Below are positions 23,647 through 34,199 of a DNA stretch of 64,000 nucleotides, one piece after another. Where the stretch lies: NCBI GenBank assembly GCA_034769895.1, contig CM068370.1, positions 46,738,344-46,802,343 of the forward strand, written 5' to 3'. The DNA comes from Magicicada septendecula (lineage: Eukaryota; Arthropoda; Insecta; Hemiptera; Cicadidae). Position numbers and translations under genes: made by a program. The stretch's first letter is position 1. The number at the start of each line of letters is the position of its first letter. Under the pieces are notes generated by a model that made no database searches, was not told the DNA's origin, and worked only from the letters and a program-made list of their open reading frames with translations.

Positions 23647-25323
23647 AGTTGCTTTAATTCTGGATGTGTTTTTTTTAACTTCACTGAATACCTGGAATAT
23701 CAGGTTACCGTAGTCATTGCAAACTCTTTCCTGAACGCAAGTTTTTTTAAAAAAGAAAAAGTCTGTTGAACTTGACTGGCTTCTGATATTTCTTTCATAT
23801 GGTGAGCTCAGCTTCTCATGCTGCTAGTAGTGACAGTAATACCTTATGTGCAAAACCTTTTTTTTTACATACAAAAAAAAAGAAAAAAACTTAAGAAAAT
23901 GTGTTAGGATTAGGCCGTGTGCCCACGTGCCTAGTGAAGCGAAATCTAGCCCGAGTTCCTTAATCTCTCTCAGTATTATTCAGTGTTGTTCATATAAATG
24001 TCTTGTGTTTGAATTGTGAAAAGCATGTAATGTACAGTATACATTTTGTCTATAATCTGTGTTGAACTTATACTGTGTCTGCCTTTTATTGGAACGTATA
24101 AATTTGTTTATGAAAAGAGCTGCAGATCACATACAATTGCCATAATATGTACTAGAACTGTAATTCAGAAGTGTTCATCATGTTAATAGAAATGACTGAA
24201 CTTTTGTACAAGATGAAATTTCCACTTTGGGATTTAGTATTTATTTTAATTCTCTATCAATGTACAGTCACTGTTAAAATTCTTTTGTATATTTATATAC
24301 TCATAATTCTAATAGAGCTTAATAACGTTGGTTCAGTTTCAAACAGGTTGAATGACTATATTTAATCGTTGAATGATGAGTATGTATAAATAGCGTTATG
24401 CATCTAGTCCTCCGTATACACATGGGTGTATGCACAAAACATTTTTACATTTTTGAGAGATATATACCTGATTATTTGATATTTTTTTTAAAATAATGGT
24501 GTGCACTCTGAAATCAGCAAGCCATTGTGCTCCACAAGTTTATACCAGTTTAAGGAAAATTGAGCACACACACTTGTGAATTACACACAAAGTATATAAT
24601 TACCTACCTTATGTTTATATTATACTTTACTAATTATATGATTCTCCTCCCTAGCTTGATTGAGATTTCAGAGGGCGCATGTTGTTGTGTAATATAATTG
24701 TTTAAATTGTTGTGGCTGTAATAATTGTTGTAGGGTAAAATTGTTCGTTAAATGATTTATAAAAATTGTCTATATTATTAAAATTGTTTATAGTACAACC
24801 AGAGGGGGACTGAAAAAGAAAAAAAAAAGACTTATTGTTATTAAATGTATTACAGTTCGAAAACCTCTGGATTTATTCTTTTTTATTTGTTAATGTTAAT
24901 ATTATTATTTCCAAATACGGAAATTCTGTTTGACATGGTGTTGCATGTCATGGTTCTTTTGAATACCTTGTAATATATTTTAAATATTTTACATATTTTA
25001 TATATTGCTAATAGAATACTTTCACAGCCTGGACACTATGAAATCTCTCATTGTAAGAAAAACAAAATTTTATAGAATCAATAAATTTATTTGCGGAATT
25101 TTAAAATTGAGGTCACCTCATTGGTCCAATTACCTAATGGTTTCCCAGCATGTGGCCATTCTTCCACTAGGAGGCCTCTCCTGGTTCAAGTGAACAAGTG
25201 AGCCGGTCATCCAGGTGAGTTGTAGATTTATTTATATTTTTTTTAGGAAGTCAAACTTGTAAAATGTGTAAATTTCGGAAAGTTGAAAATTGTGTTGTGA
25301 TGTCATGGGTGATGAGCAGCTCA
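23095..25323 (+). repeat. 3' LTR of the nested retrotransposon
   Basis: 2229 bp, nearly identical to 15785-17979. The A run at 23595-23644 is 50 long against 24 in the 5' LTR, which explains most of the length difference. Confidence 0.93.
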
Positions 25324-25327
25324 CTTG

Positions 25328-26513
25328 TACAGTACTTGGTAATTCTCTGTTCCTCACTACCACTTTCTCTCCTATATGATACTTAATAGCTTTCGGTTGG
25401 TTCTTCAAGTATTTCTTCTTTTGTAGTTCCGTTTTCTCTAATATTCTGTTATAAAATTTTGCTCTCTCAAATTGGTAAGTAGGGTTGTTGGGGAAATTGA
25501 TAATTTCGTTTATCTCTTTGGGTGGAGGTTTTTTCAAACATCACGGTGTATGGCGTATCTTCAATAGTGTTGTGGTATGCCAAATTTAGAAATTCTTCTG
25601 TTGAAGCTAAGTACTCCTGCCATTTCTTTTGTTGATCGTGGCAGTATGTTCGTAATAATTGTCCAACTTCTCTCAATACTCTCTCCGCTGGGTTGCTGTT
25701 GGGATGGTACACTGATGTTTTATAAGTTTTGATGCCATGTTCTAAAAGATGTTCTCTCCAATTCCTTCCTTTGAATTGCGTGCCGTGATCTGTAATTATG
25801 GAGTTTGGTGTACCTACTTCCAGTATATAGCGTCCTAAGATTATATCTAATACCTTCTTCGTAGTGGCTCTGTTTATGGGATATAATTTTGTATATTTGC
25901 TGAAATGGTCGAATATTATCACTATGAACTTGTATCGGTGCCTTCCACCGCTGCATGGAAATGGTCCACAAATATCTAGGAACACTTTGTCGAGTTTATG
26001 ATTGGATCTTATTGGTATCATTACTCCCTCCTTCCGTTCGTTACTACACTTTACTAGTTGGCAAATGTGACATGACTGTATTGCCTGTTGAACTTTCCTG
26101 TTGATGCTTTTAATATATACTTGTTCTTCTAAGGCTTTGATCACCTTAAGAGCTCCCATGTGTCCATACCTGACATGGTAGTCTACAATTAATGGTTTTT
26201 CAATAGTTGGTGGGGTAATTAGTTTCCAGTATTCTTGGTTTGGAGTAGTTTTAATAAATAGCACATCATCATGTAAACAATAATAGTTGGTAATCGTGTT
26301 ATCTTCATCATGTATTCTTTGTCGGATGTTTATTAATTTTGGATCTGATTTTTGTTGTGTTTTGATTTCCTTCAGGATGTTTTCCAAATCTTCTCTAATG
26401 TCTCTGAGATAATGATTGGTTATTATGGTTATTGTTTGGTCATTAATGTTTTGTGTTTTTCGTTTCATTTCCCCATAAGACTGGTTCAGTGACGGGCTGT
26501 CTCTAGTTTTCAC
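25328..26513 (-). pseudogene. pol: Integrase region of the minus-strand Gypsy element
   Basis: Minus-strand frame from 26513. A linker is followed by an HHCC zinc region (HVRYGHMG ... CHICQLVKC), then a DDE core with FLDICGPF, ITDHGTQF and AERVLRE. One extra A in an A run near 25526 shifts the frame; the homologous C-terminal part continues in the next frame to the break at 25328, where the nested element interrupts it, and ends at 15784-15623. Integrases insert the retroelement DNA into chromosomes. Reverse transcriptase and RNase H, expected upstream, are absent: the sequence passes from the gag end (about 26564) to the RNase H-integrase linker within about 50 bases. Confidence 0.9.
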
Positions 26514-26563
26514 TGCTGCATTCAGTTTAAAAGAGGAGTTACCTCGCTAGTTCAGTCCCTCTG

Positions 26564-28236
26564 TCTATTTGTTATTTGGTTAGTCTCTGTCTCCTGTCTA
26601 GTATCAGGATTGTTGTTTACCGGTCCATTGTCTCCTCCATCAGATCGGTTGTAATTCCTCGCTTGGTTGTAGTAATTACTGTGTGTCAGTGATCTTGAGT
26701 GATACTGTCGCTGATTGTTAGCCACAGTATAATTCACCTGGGGTCTGTAGTTCTGGTTTCTTCTGTCTCCTCCTCCTTGGTTACCTCGTTGGTTATAATT
26801 GTTACCACTGTAGTTGCCATTATTTTGATGATTATTTGGATATTGATTCTGATTATTTCCCCTATAATTACCGTTACCTTGGTTGTTGTTTGGGTTACTT
26901 CCCCAGTATTGACTATTGTTATTGTTTGGTGGCAGATTATAATTGTTGTTGTTTCTATTCGGGCGATCATAGTTCCCATTGTCCCTGTTATTCTGTCTGT
27001 TATAATTTGTGGTATTGTCTGTTTTATAACTATTCGTCTGATAATCACGGTATTGTCCTGTCTGCTCGCAGGTTTCCAGTAAGCTTGCCAGATTTTGTAT
27101 CTTCTTGAATTGATTATACCTGCTGGAGTTTTCTATCTCTTTGTTGTAATGTCGGGATAGTTGTTATACTAGGCACTCCTCTGGAATTTGGGGTGTTAAT
27201 TTCCATGCTAGGCATATTTTACCCAAAAAGTATGATGTCGGCGATTGTCCCTTGGATGCATCGTACTTTCCATTGCATAAGTTCATACGGATACGTTTCT
27301 GTGTGGACTCTGACCAGTACTTTTCCTTGAATTGTCTTCTAAATTCGTTGAGGTCTGGGATGTCGGGTCGTACTGCTGTCCACCAATTATCATACGTTTC
27401 CTTGAACATTTTGTCTATCATCCCCCGTATGGTTTTCCATCTTGTCTCTCTTGTCCTCTCGATGGTTTCTTCCAGACGTTCCAGGAACTCCATCGGGTTG
27501 CGCTTGTAGTTTCTGAAGTTGATTACCTCTCGATTATCACTGTGGCATGTGTGAGTGTTCTGGATTGGTCGGTCCTGCCATGAATCTATTTTGGTTTGTA
27601 GCTCACGCTCTCGCTGACGGATTTCTTCTATGTTATTTTTATTTGTGCTGATTCGTTTGCTACCAGGAGTGTCCTCTCTACTCTGTCACTGACGTCTTGT
27701 AGGATCTCCTCTTGCACTTTCTTGCTCTCCTCCCGGACTTGGTGTGTTTCCTCTTGAGTTGTTCTTTTCAGAGAGTCCAGTCTAACTTCTGTATTTTCTT
27801 CGATGTTGTGAATTCGCCCATCTATCTCTTCTCTGGTTTGTGTTAATTCCTGGTGGTATTGCTCACACTTCTCGTGGACTTCTGCTATTTCTCTTCTAAT
27901 TCCAGTTATCTCCCCGTATATTTTGGTGTTGATTTTCTCATTATTTTCCTCTATTCGCTTACTGACGTCGTCTATTTTAGTATTTAGCGTTTCCATGTTT
28001 TTGTTATTATCGATTTTCTTACCCAAATCTTCTGTTAAAGTTTCAATGGATTTATTACTGTCGTCTATTTTATTATTGAGGGTTTCCATGTTCTTATTTA
28101 AAACTTCCACATTTTTATTACTATTCATTATTTCCCCCATTATTTCCTGTAAACTTGCGTCGATTGACTGCGTGGGCTTCTCAGGTTGGTTTTCTTCTGG
28201 TTGGTTTTCTTGGGTAACATCTGTTGTAACTTCCAT
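26564..28236 (-). pseudogene. gag: gag of the minus-strand Gypsy element: coiled coil, Gag core, Asn-rich tail
   Basis: From the ATG at 28236 about 200 residues form a long acidic coiled coil with repeats such as LNKNMETLNNKIDD. The frame stops at 27628, but the homologous sequence continues in other frames: a Gag core at 27493-27164 with WWTAV and FRRQFKEKYWS, a stop at 27162-27164 (ECLV then stop), and then an Asn/Gln-rich tail (about 27000-26564) with NNN and YN repeats ending QRD before a stop. No CCHC zinc knuckle is seen; the basic, Asn-rich tail may serve the RNA-binding role. The hydrophobic frames on the opposite strand of the tail are artefacts of its base composition. Confidence 0.8.
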
Positions 28237-28437
28237 TTCAGATGTTGGTTGTTCTTCCTATACCTCCATGTTCACTTCGGCGTCTGTTCGTCCTTGTTTG
28301 GATTGGAATCTGGTATCGTATGTGTGAGTGTGAGGCATTGTCGTTCTATTGTAATTGCCGGGCTAAATTAGGATAATTGAAATAAAATGTAATATTCTCC
28401 TATCTATTTAGAGCCGCACTAGTTGGTCGCCACTTTA
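28237..28437 (-). other. Leader and primer binding site of the minus-strand Gypsy element
   Basis: On the minus strand TGGCGACCAACT (28421-28432) starts about 5 bases after the LTR. TGGCGACC is the start of an arginine-tRNA-type primer binding site in several Gypsy elements; the match beyond 8 bases is poor. The rest is the untranslated leader before gag. Confidence 0.55.
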
Positions 28438-29031
28438 TAATTAAATCTTATATCTACCTGATTTGTTTGTTTTGTTATTTTTGTTTTATAAATAAAGATC
28501 ACTTGTCACACGTTGTTCACTCTGAGTTTAAATTAACACTGGTTCGTTACATATTTTTGTTAAATAATAATGAATTATTTAATTGGTTCAAATTAATTAT
28601 CTTTTATTGTTTATGACTAATCATAGGATCGTTCTTTATATTTGTCCTTTTAAATCAGTACTTTGATATGGGTCAGCTAATGTGCTGTTTCTATTTATAA
28701 TACATGATAGAAATATCATTCGTGACATCTTTTATCTTACTTATTTTATTTGACTTTATTCTTTAAAGGTTTTATTAAGCTCACTTAACAGTTTATGTGG
28801 GAAACTTGTCTTGTCAATTCGTCTTTGTCATTCTGTGTGTTTATGTTGTAGTGGCTTATTATGCAGATAGTGGATTTACCACTGTTCACTTGAATTTCTT
28901 CTCTCCTTTCATTCTTTAATGGTTCATACTATTTACTGATACCTTCTTCCTGGTTACTCATTTATAGTTATTTTAGTATCATTCACCCTTCTGGTGTTCA
29001 TTATTATTATGGAACGTTTTGTGATGTTACA
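28438..29031 (-). repeat. 5' LTR of the minus-strand Gypsy element
   Basis: 594 bp, uninterrupted partner of 3891-5418. On the minus strand it begins TGTAACATCAC. Boundaries are set by the shared sequence and the possible ATTA duplication. Confidence 0.82.
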
Positions 29032-29327
29032 ATTATTTATAAAACAAATTAATAAAATCACACCACAGCATGAATACCACTGATTACTTGGCATAACTGG
29101 CCTCGCCGACGCTAGACAGGAAGGTTGGCAGCACTGATGTCACACACAAAAAATACTTGCGCAAGCGCATAAACGAAACCTTTATGGCCCATGTATCTAA
29201 ACAACTCGTCCGATATTTATTGGATCCATTTCCTAGGACACTGCGATTTGTTTTTGAGTACGGAACGATAAATTTATCGTACGACAGTGCATAAAACGGC
29301 CTATTTGTTTCTGTTATGCTACATGAC

Positions 29328-29383
29328 GTGCGAGTTTTTATCGTAGGTTATACGATATAAATCGGATACATCAAAGGGGCCTA
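29328..29383 (-). repeat. Right half of an inverted repeat split by the Gypsy insertion
   Basis: Reverse complement resembles 3627-3679 (both have a CCCTTT, ATG, ATC, GAT and ATCGTA series in order). A second similar terminus, TGCATAAAACGGCC, lies at 29288-29301. Probably a small DNA transposon that predates the Gypsy insertion. Confidence 0.35.
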
Positions 29384-29389
29384 GGTTAA

Positions 29390-30430
29390 GTGTGAATATT
29401 CATGCCCAATCCACAATTAAAGGATAGTGTTGAACAGAAACGAAACCAAGGATATCCAATATCCCGGGAAGAATGAAGGCATGTGAGTTGAAAATTCCAA
29501 TAACTGAATTTAAAGCAATCTTGGCCTGGTGTAAACACATGATGAGGTGTTCGGGTCTATGTTTACACGTCGCACTACCTTTGCGCAACGCCTACCTGTA
29601 GATTATACTGATAAATTGATCGCTTATCAGTGATATATTATAGAACTGAAGAAAATCCACAATTACCTGCTTGGCCAAATGGCAAATGTTGACCAAACAC
29701 CAGCGTTTTTCGATATGCCATCAAATGTTACTGTGGACAGAAAGGGTGCAAAATCAGTTATAATTAAATCTACAGGCAACGAAAAGTCACGCATTACTGT
29801 GATGCTACGGAGTAACTGCCGACAGAAGAAAACTTCCACTGTACGTTATTTTGAAGAGAAAAATGCTTCCGAAGGAATAATTACCAGATGGGATTGTTTT
29901 TAGCGCATAGGAAATGGGGTGGATGACTGAAGAACTCATGGCAGATTGGCTTATGGTTGTTTTGGGATGTCGACCAGGTGCTTTACTAGGGCAGAGAGGT
30001 AGTTCTTTCATGGTCACACAAGTGAGAAAATAATGATGCTGATTGCAGAAGTGAACACTGATCATTTTATAATCCCTAGGGAAACACTTCTCAGCTTCAA
30101 GTTTTAGATGTGGTTGTTAATAAACCATTTAAGGACTATTTATGGAGGAACTGTAATGACTGGTTAATTAATGGAAATCATGCACTGACTCTGACAGGCA
30201 AGTTGAAGAAACCAGCATACAGTTACTGACCCAGTGGATAATCACAGCCTAGGGAAAAATAAAAAATGAATCCATTGTAAAGGGGTTTAAAAAATGTTGT
30301 GTTTCTAATAACACGGATGGGAGTGAGGATGACATTTTGTGGAGAAAGACTCCAGTTATGAATCAGATTCCAGTACCAATTCTGAATATGAACTTGTAGG
30401 AGAAGAAGAAAACAAGGATGATGACTGTAA
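29390..30430 (+). pseudogene. Pogo/Tigger-type DDE transposase relic
   Basis: Recognisable pieces in three frames: a CENP-B-like DNA-binding part (ISREEC near 29465, then AWCKHM and TTFAQRLP to about 29595), the start of the DDE domain (LLGQMANVDQTPAFFDMP near 29670 with the first catalytic Asp, then KGAKSVIIKSTGNEKSRITVML), and a later part (LQVLDVVVNKPFKDYLW near 30093). These fit Tc1/mariner-superfamily pogo/Tigger transposases such as those related to jerky and POGZ. Several frameshifts and stops and a loss of the middle show that it is dead. Confidence 0.75.
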
Positions 30431-30539
30431 CTAAAAACAGTAAGGTACTTTAACATCTATAATGTCACCTTTAATGTAAAATAGCCATATTTACTTAGTG
30501 TGACTTTAAAGTATGATATTTAGACCATTTAATTGTCTT

Positions 30540-30675
30540 TCTCATACAACACCTCAAAAAATTCACCGTCGTCTTATATGCAGGCCCTTTTTTTTCCTGT
30601 AAAACACCTTCAAAAATTTAGAGTCGTCTTATATGTGAGGCTGTCTTATATTCGGGCCAAACCAGTATTTTGGCA
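30540..30675 (+). repeat. Probable 3' terminal region of the pogo/Tigger relic
   Basis: Two imperfect repeats of GTCGTCTTATATG lead to GTCTTATATTCGGGCCAAAC and CAGTA, a terminal type common in such DNA transposons. A matching 5' terminus was not found in the window, so the end is inferred. Confidence 0.4.
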
Positions 30676-31507
30676 GCTGTAAGTGTCTAACAGTAGGTTT
30701 CGCACGCCCAAGGAGCATTACATAAACCAAACTGGCCAATTTTCTCACAGAAGAGCAGAAAAAACTGGTTTTAGTGGGGAGAGAGGCAAGCAAGCGTCAG
30801 ACCTAGTCGCAGTTTCAACACCAAGCAGTACAGACGTCAGTGCCTGGATAACAAAATGTAGCATAGTGAAGTATTTGTTAGTTGTGCGTCGGACAAAATT
30901 ATAAGTTTAAAATAAGTTAAAAAGTATTAACAGCAGTCTCAATATCGACATCAGAAAGTATAGATCGCAATGGTAGCAGCATTGACTCTAAAAAGGCCGT
31001 GCTTTGGTAAAAATTTAACCAATTAACAAAAAACAGCGTCAGCAGTGCCTTGGATAACATGTAATTAAAGCGTAATTACAAACAAAGTTTCATAGTCGGA
31101 CAGTCCGTGCATGTAAAAAGAATGATGACTTGGCGGTACGAAGTATGTGCTAAGTGTGAAGTAATATTGACCATGTGGTGCTCGTTAGAGAACTGAAATT
31201 TAAGAAACAGATAAGTAGTAAAAAATAAAGTCACGAGTATGGTGAAAATTTAGCCAAATAAAATCTATCAATACAAAATGAGGGAATAAACGTTACTCAA
31301 AACAGCAGAGTGAAAAATGGGGTGGGAGAAGCAAGAGAAAAGAGTTAGAAAGTACTGATTTGCAGGGCTTTATATATATATATATATATATAAGTTATTA
31401 GTTAAAAAGTATAAAACAACAAGATAATACTTGATTAAAATAATAAAATAATGTACATTAATATTAATATGTGTTGTTATTTTATGCTACCTCGTCATAA
31501 CCTATGC
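30676..31507. other. No gene recognised; short AT repeat
   Basis: Unassigned sequence between the pogo relic and a dispersed repeat, inside or beside the SdhA intron. An AT dinucleotide run lies at 31371-31391. Nothing else supported. Confidence 0.5.
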
Positions 31508-31690
31508 TCTGTGCTCAAATAGTTCATCTAATGTATTTTGAATCTTCTGTGGGGGAAAGTTTTTGTTTTAAATTGTTTTCATGGGGAAAGTTGATACGGT
31601 TTCCACATTTCCTCCTATAAAAATGTGGTGGTGACCCAATGGCTTTTGGTGTTTTTTTGAAATCTTCTGAAAGTGAGTAAAGTGAGTAAA
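31508..31690. repeat. Dispersed repeat, copy 2
   Basis: Partial match to 3352-3500 in the same order and orientation. Family not identified. Confidence 0.4.
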
Positions 31691-31887
31691 AGTGTTATTG
31701 GGGGGGGGGGCTTCTTCTTTTATTTATGCTAATTATTTGAATTACTACAATGTTTTGTGAACATTCCGAGTCTTGAAATTATGACGAAAACAATTTGAAA
31801 GTTTTTAACTTCATTACAGCAAACCAACTTCTTGTTTCTGTCCCAGGTTTGTTCCTGTACAAACCTACCTATTTTTGAAATACTAAC

Positions 31888-32079
31888 CTTAATATCCTTA
31901 AGACAAGAATAAATTTCATCCATTTTCTTGCAGCCAGCCTCTAACGTTTCTTGCATTCTGAACACAGCTGCATGAGACTGCATAGTTTTCTGCATGTTCA
32001 GTCGTAATTGTGCGGTTGGAACTGAACCGTTGGCAAAACGAACACAATCCAAATTGGCTACTGATTCTTCACCAGCATT
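31888..32079 (-). CDS. SdhA: Succinate dehydrogenase flavoprotein subunit, downstream exon of two
   Basis: 192 bp, 64 codons, phase 0 at both ends. It encodes NAGEESVANLD, FANGSVPTAQLRLNMQKTM and AAVFR, ending in YSCLKDIK, which I recognise as the helical part of mitochondrial SDHA, the FAD-bearing subunit of complex II that oxidises succinate to fumarate in the matrix side of the inner membrane. Splice sites are visible: acceptor TTTGCAG at 32080-32086 (minus) and donor GTTAGT at 31887-31882. The frame continues that of the exon at 36927-37127. The next exon expected (RGMVWNTDL) was not seen anywhere to the left, so the following intron probably exceeds 31 kb or the rest lies outside. Confidence 0.95.
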
Positions 32080-32199
32080 CTGCAAATAAAACAAATAGAT
32101 CATATTATAAATTACACATACAAACAGGCTTAAGAATTTCTGCAGAAAAAACAAATCTCTCACAAACATTAAAAATGTGCCAAAATTCTTGGTCGAATA

Positions 32200-33270
32200 G
32201 AGAGGGTTGGAAAATTTAAGTATTTAGGGGAGTGGTATTCAAGAGAGGGGAATTTAAGTATTCAAGAGAGTGGTTCAGAAAAATCTGCTATAGAAGAAAG
32301 GATTCATAAAATGGAAAGAGCATATGGTATAACTAAAGACATTTATAATAAAAAGTGCATATCTAAAAATGCAAAAATAAGGCATGAAGATATATGTACT
32401 CATTTACAAGTACAGTTGTGAATGCCTATATGCAAGTGAATGTCTAGCATTGAATTATAATTTAGACAAACTAGATATATTGGAAAGACGAATTATTAGG
32501 AAAATATTAGGCCCATGAAAAACTTCAGAAGGTTGGAAATTAAGAAGTAATGATGAAATATATCAAAGTATAGAAAATGTAACAGAAACAATGAGAAAAA
32601 GAAGACTCTTATTTTTGAACATTTATATAGAATGGACGACAATAGGTTAACAAAGCAGACCTTCAAATATCTGTGGGGGAAGAAGTCAACATCAAGTTGG
32701 ATTAAAGAAGTCCAAAAGGATTTAGAAAAAAATATACACCCAGAAGAAGCAATTGAAGGAGAAGTTTTTTGGGCAAAAGTGTTAAAATGGAGGGAGTCCA
32801 GGGTAGGAGAGAGAAAAACCCACGACAGGAAGAAGAGACAGTGAGAAGATGAAAGAGTATTGGAAAAAAGGAAAGAACAAAGAGTAAAGAATTGAAATTG
32901 GCATGTGATCCCTAGATGGTCGATACGGAAAAAAACAATATATAGAATGGACGACAATAAGTTAATAAAGCAGATCTTTAAATATCTGTGGGGGAAGAAG
33001 TCAACATCAAGTTGGATTAAAGAAGTCCAAAACGATTTAGAAAAAAATAATATACATGCAGAAGAAGCAACTGAAAGAGTTTTTCGGGCAAGTGTTAAAA
33101 TTGGAAGGAGTCCAGGGTAGGAGAGAGAAAAACGCAGGTTCAAAGTGGACTGAAGACAGAAAGAAGAGACACAGTAAAAAGATGAAAGAATATGGAGAAA
33201 AAGAAAAGAACAAAGAATAAAGAATTGAAATTGGCGTGTGGTCCTTAGATGGCCGATACAAAAAAAATTA
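32200..33270 (+). mobile_element. Non-LTR retrotransposon fragment (reverse transcriptase C-terminus and 3' end), with a duplicated tail
   Basis: Translations give the C-terminal region typical of insect non-LTR retrotransposons: EERIHKMERAYGITKDIYNKKC, then KNAKIRHEDICT, RRIIRKILGP-like sequence, MRKRRLLF and RMDDNRLTKQTFKYLWGKK. Stops and shifts interrupt it. The 3' part from the RMDD motif, about 310 bp, is present twice (about 32628-32938 and 32939-33258) with some divergence. The fragment is in the SdhA intron in the opposite orientation. The exact clade is not decided. Confidence 0.7.
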
Positions 33271-34197
33271 CACATACAACAAAATTTCACAGCGTTACAT
33301 ATACAGGATGATATCCGGACTTACTTCTGCAGTAAGCAGTTACAAAACACACAAGAGTCAAAAAATAACTGTATGGCTACAAAAATGTATTTAAATATCT
33401 AATAGTAATTGGGAAGGGGGTGTCACAATTACCATACTTAAATGACTGCACTCTGTTTTTGTAGAACATGTCTATACAATAGTACCCTCAAACTCTCCAT
33501 ACTTTGTGACTGTGTGGACAGTTTGTGACCATTTTCATAATGCAGATAAAAATTATTGGAAATCAGGGAGAAAAAATTATTACAATTAATAAAAATCAAC
33601 AATGGCATATTCAATGTTTCCTTAATAATTTATACATTTAACATTACTTGGAAATTACTGATTCCACCCTGTATGTTTTCTCAAAGACAATGTTTGTCCT
33701 GAGACCTTTGCCAGTTTTAAATGATTTGTAGACATTAATTTGGTAAACTATGGTTCTATAACAAATAAAACTTCTTTAAAAAGACAAGGTGGTTGACTCT
33801 CAAATATCACCTAGTTTCTGTGAAAGGATTTTCATAGTTACATTAATTTCCAATTAAAAAATATCAATAAATTTATTTCATGAAATCTTGTGCATATATC
33901 TCATCATAAACTAGAAATTTTTGAAGGATGTGAGCAGTATTTTCTTAAAAACCACATACAATCTTAGAAGTATCTTTTTATTAAGTACAATAGATTAGTA
34001 ACTATCCAGCCTAATGTGGTGGTTGGCCATGCAGGATAAAAACTTAAGCTGTGAAGGGTTGGGTGTGACTGTGTTTACAGTCAATGCCACTATTCTTTGA
34101 TAAGCATAAATTAGGAGCATTCCTTATATACTTAAATTTGTGTTTATAGAATCTGTATACTTTTAAAACAATAAACTAAATACGAATTTGACTTAAT
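33271..34197. other. Intronic sequence without recognised features
   Basis: AT-rich SdhA intron sequence between the non-LTR fragment and the first mariner relic. No open frame or repeat was recognised. Confidence 0.5.
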
Positions 34198-34199
34198 TA

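Larger units (their letters stand above)
15785..25323 (+). mobile_element. Complete Ty3/Gypsy LTR retrotransposon with 2.2-kb LTRs, nested in the integrase of another
   Basis: Nearly identical LTRs of about 2.2 kb (15785-17979 and 23095-25323) begin TGTGCCG and end CTCA. The 4-bp CTTG at 15781-15784 and 25324-25327 is the target duplication. A primer binding site follows the 5' LTR and a G-rich polypurine tract precedes the 3' LTR. Gag, protease, reverse transcriptase, RNase H and integrase are all recognisable in the usual Gypsy order, but the reading frames are broken in several places, so this copy is not autonomous. The young LTRs with a degenerate interior suggest it was copied from an already defective RNA. 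Confidence 0.93.
3891..29031 (-). mobile_element. Minus-strand Ty3/Gypsy-type LTR element, disrupted by nested insertions
   Basis: Two similar LTRs of about 600 bp lie at 3891-5418 (itself interrupted) and 28438-29031, flanked by a possible 4-bp duplication ATTA (3887-3890 and 29032-29035). Read on the minus strand the order is LTR, primer binding site, gag (28236 to 26564), integrase (26513 to 25328, ending at 15784-15623), non-coding 3' interior, polypurine tract, LTR. Protease, reverse transcriptase and RNase H are missing between gag and integrase, so this copy is an internal deletion. An inverted Penelope pair and a complete LTR retrotransposon sit inside it. Removing the latter restores a continuous integrase frame, which supports the reconstruction. 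Confidence 0.85.

Noticed and set aside
23575..23769. Lysine-rich small open frame
   Set aside because: It is the A run inside the 3' LTR read as Lys codons.
26699..27108. Hydrophobic plus-strand reading frames suggesting a membrane protein
   Set aside because: They are the complement of the Asn/Gln-rich gag tail (AAY codons reversed give Val, Ile, Leu) and have no independent support.
31729..32169. A 146-residue minus-strand protein
   Set aside because: Only the middle 64 codons match SDHA; the ends read through splice sites into intron.
32496..33290. Long minus-strand open frame rich in Phe, Leu and Ser
   Set aside because: It lies opposite the non-LTR retrotransposon coding fragment and carries the same duplication; the plus-strand reading matches a known protein family.
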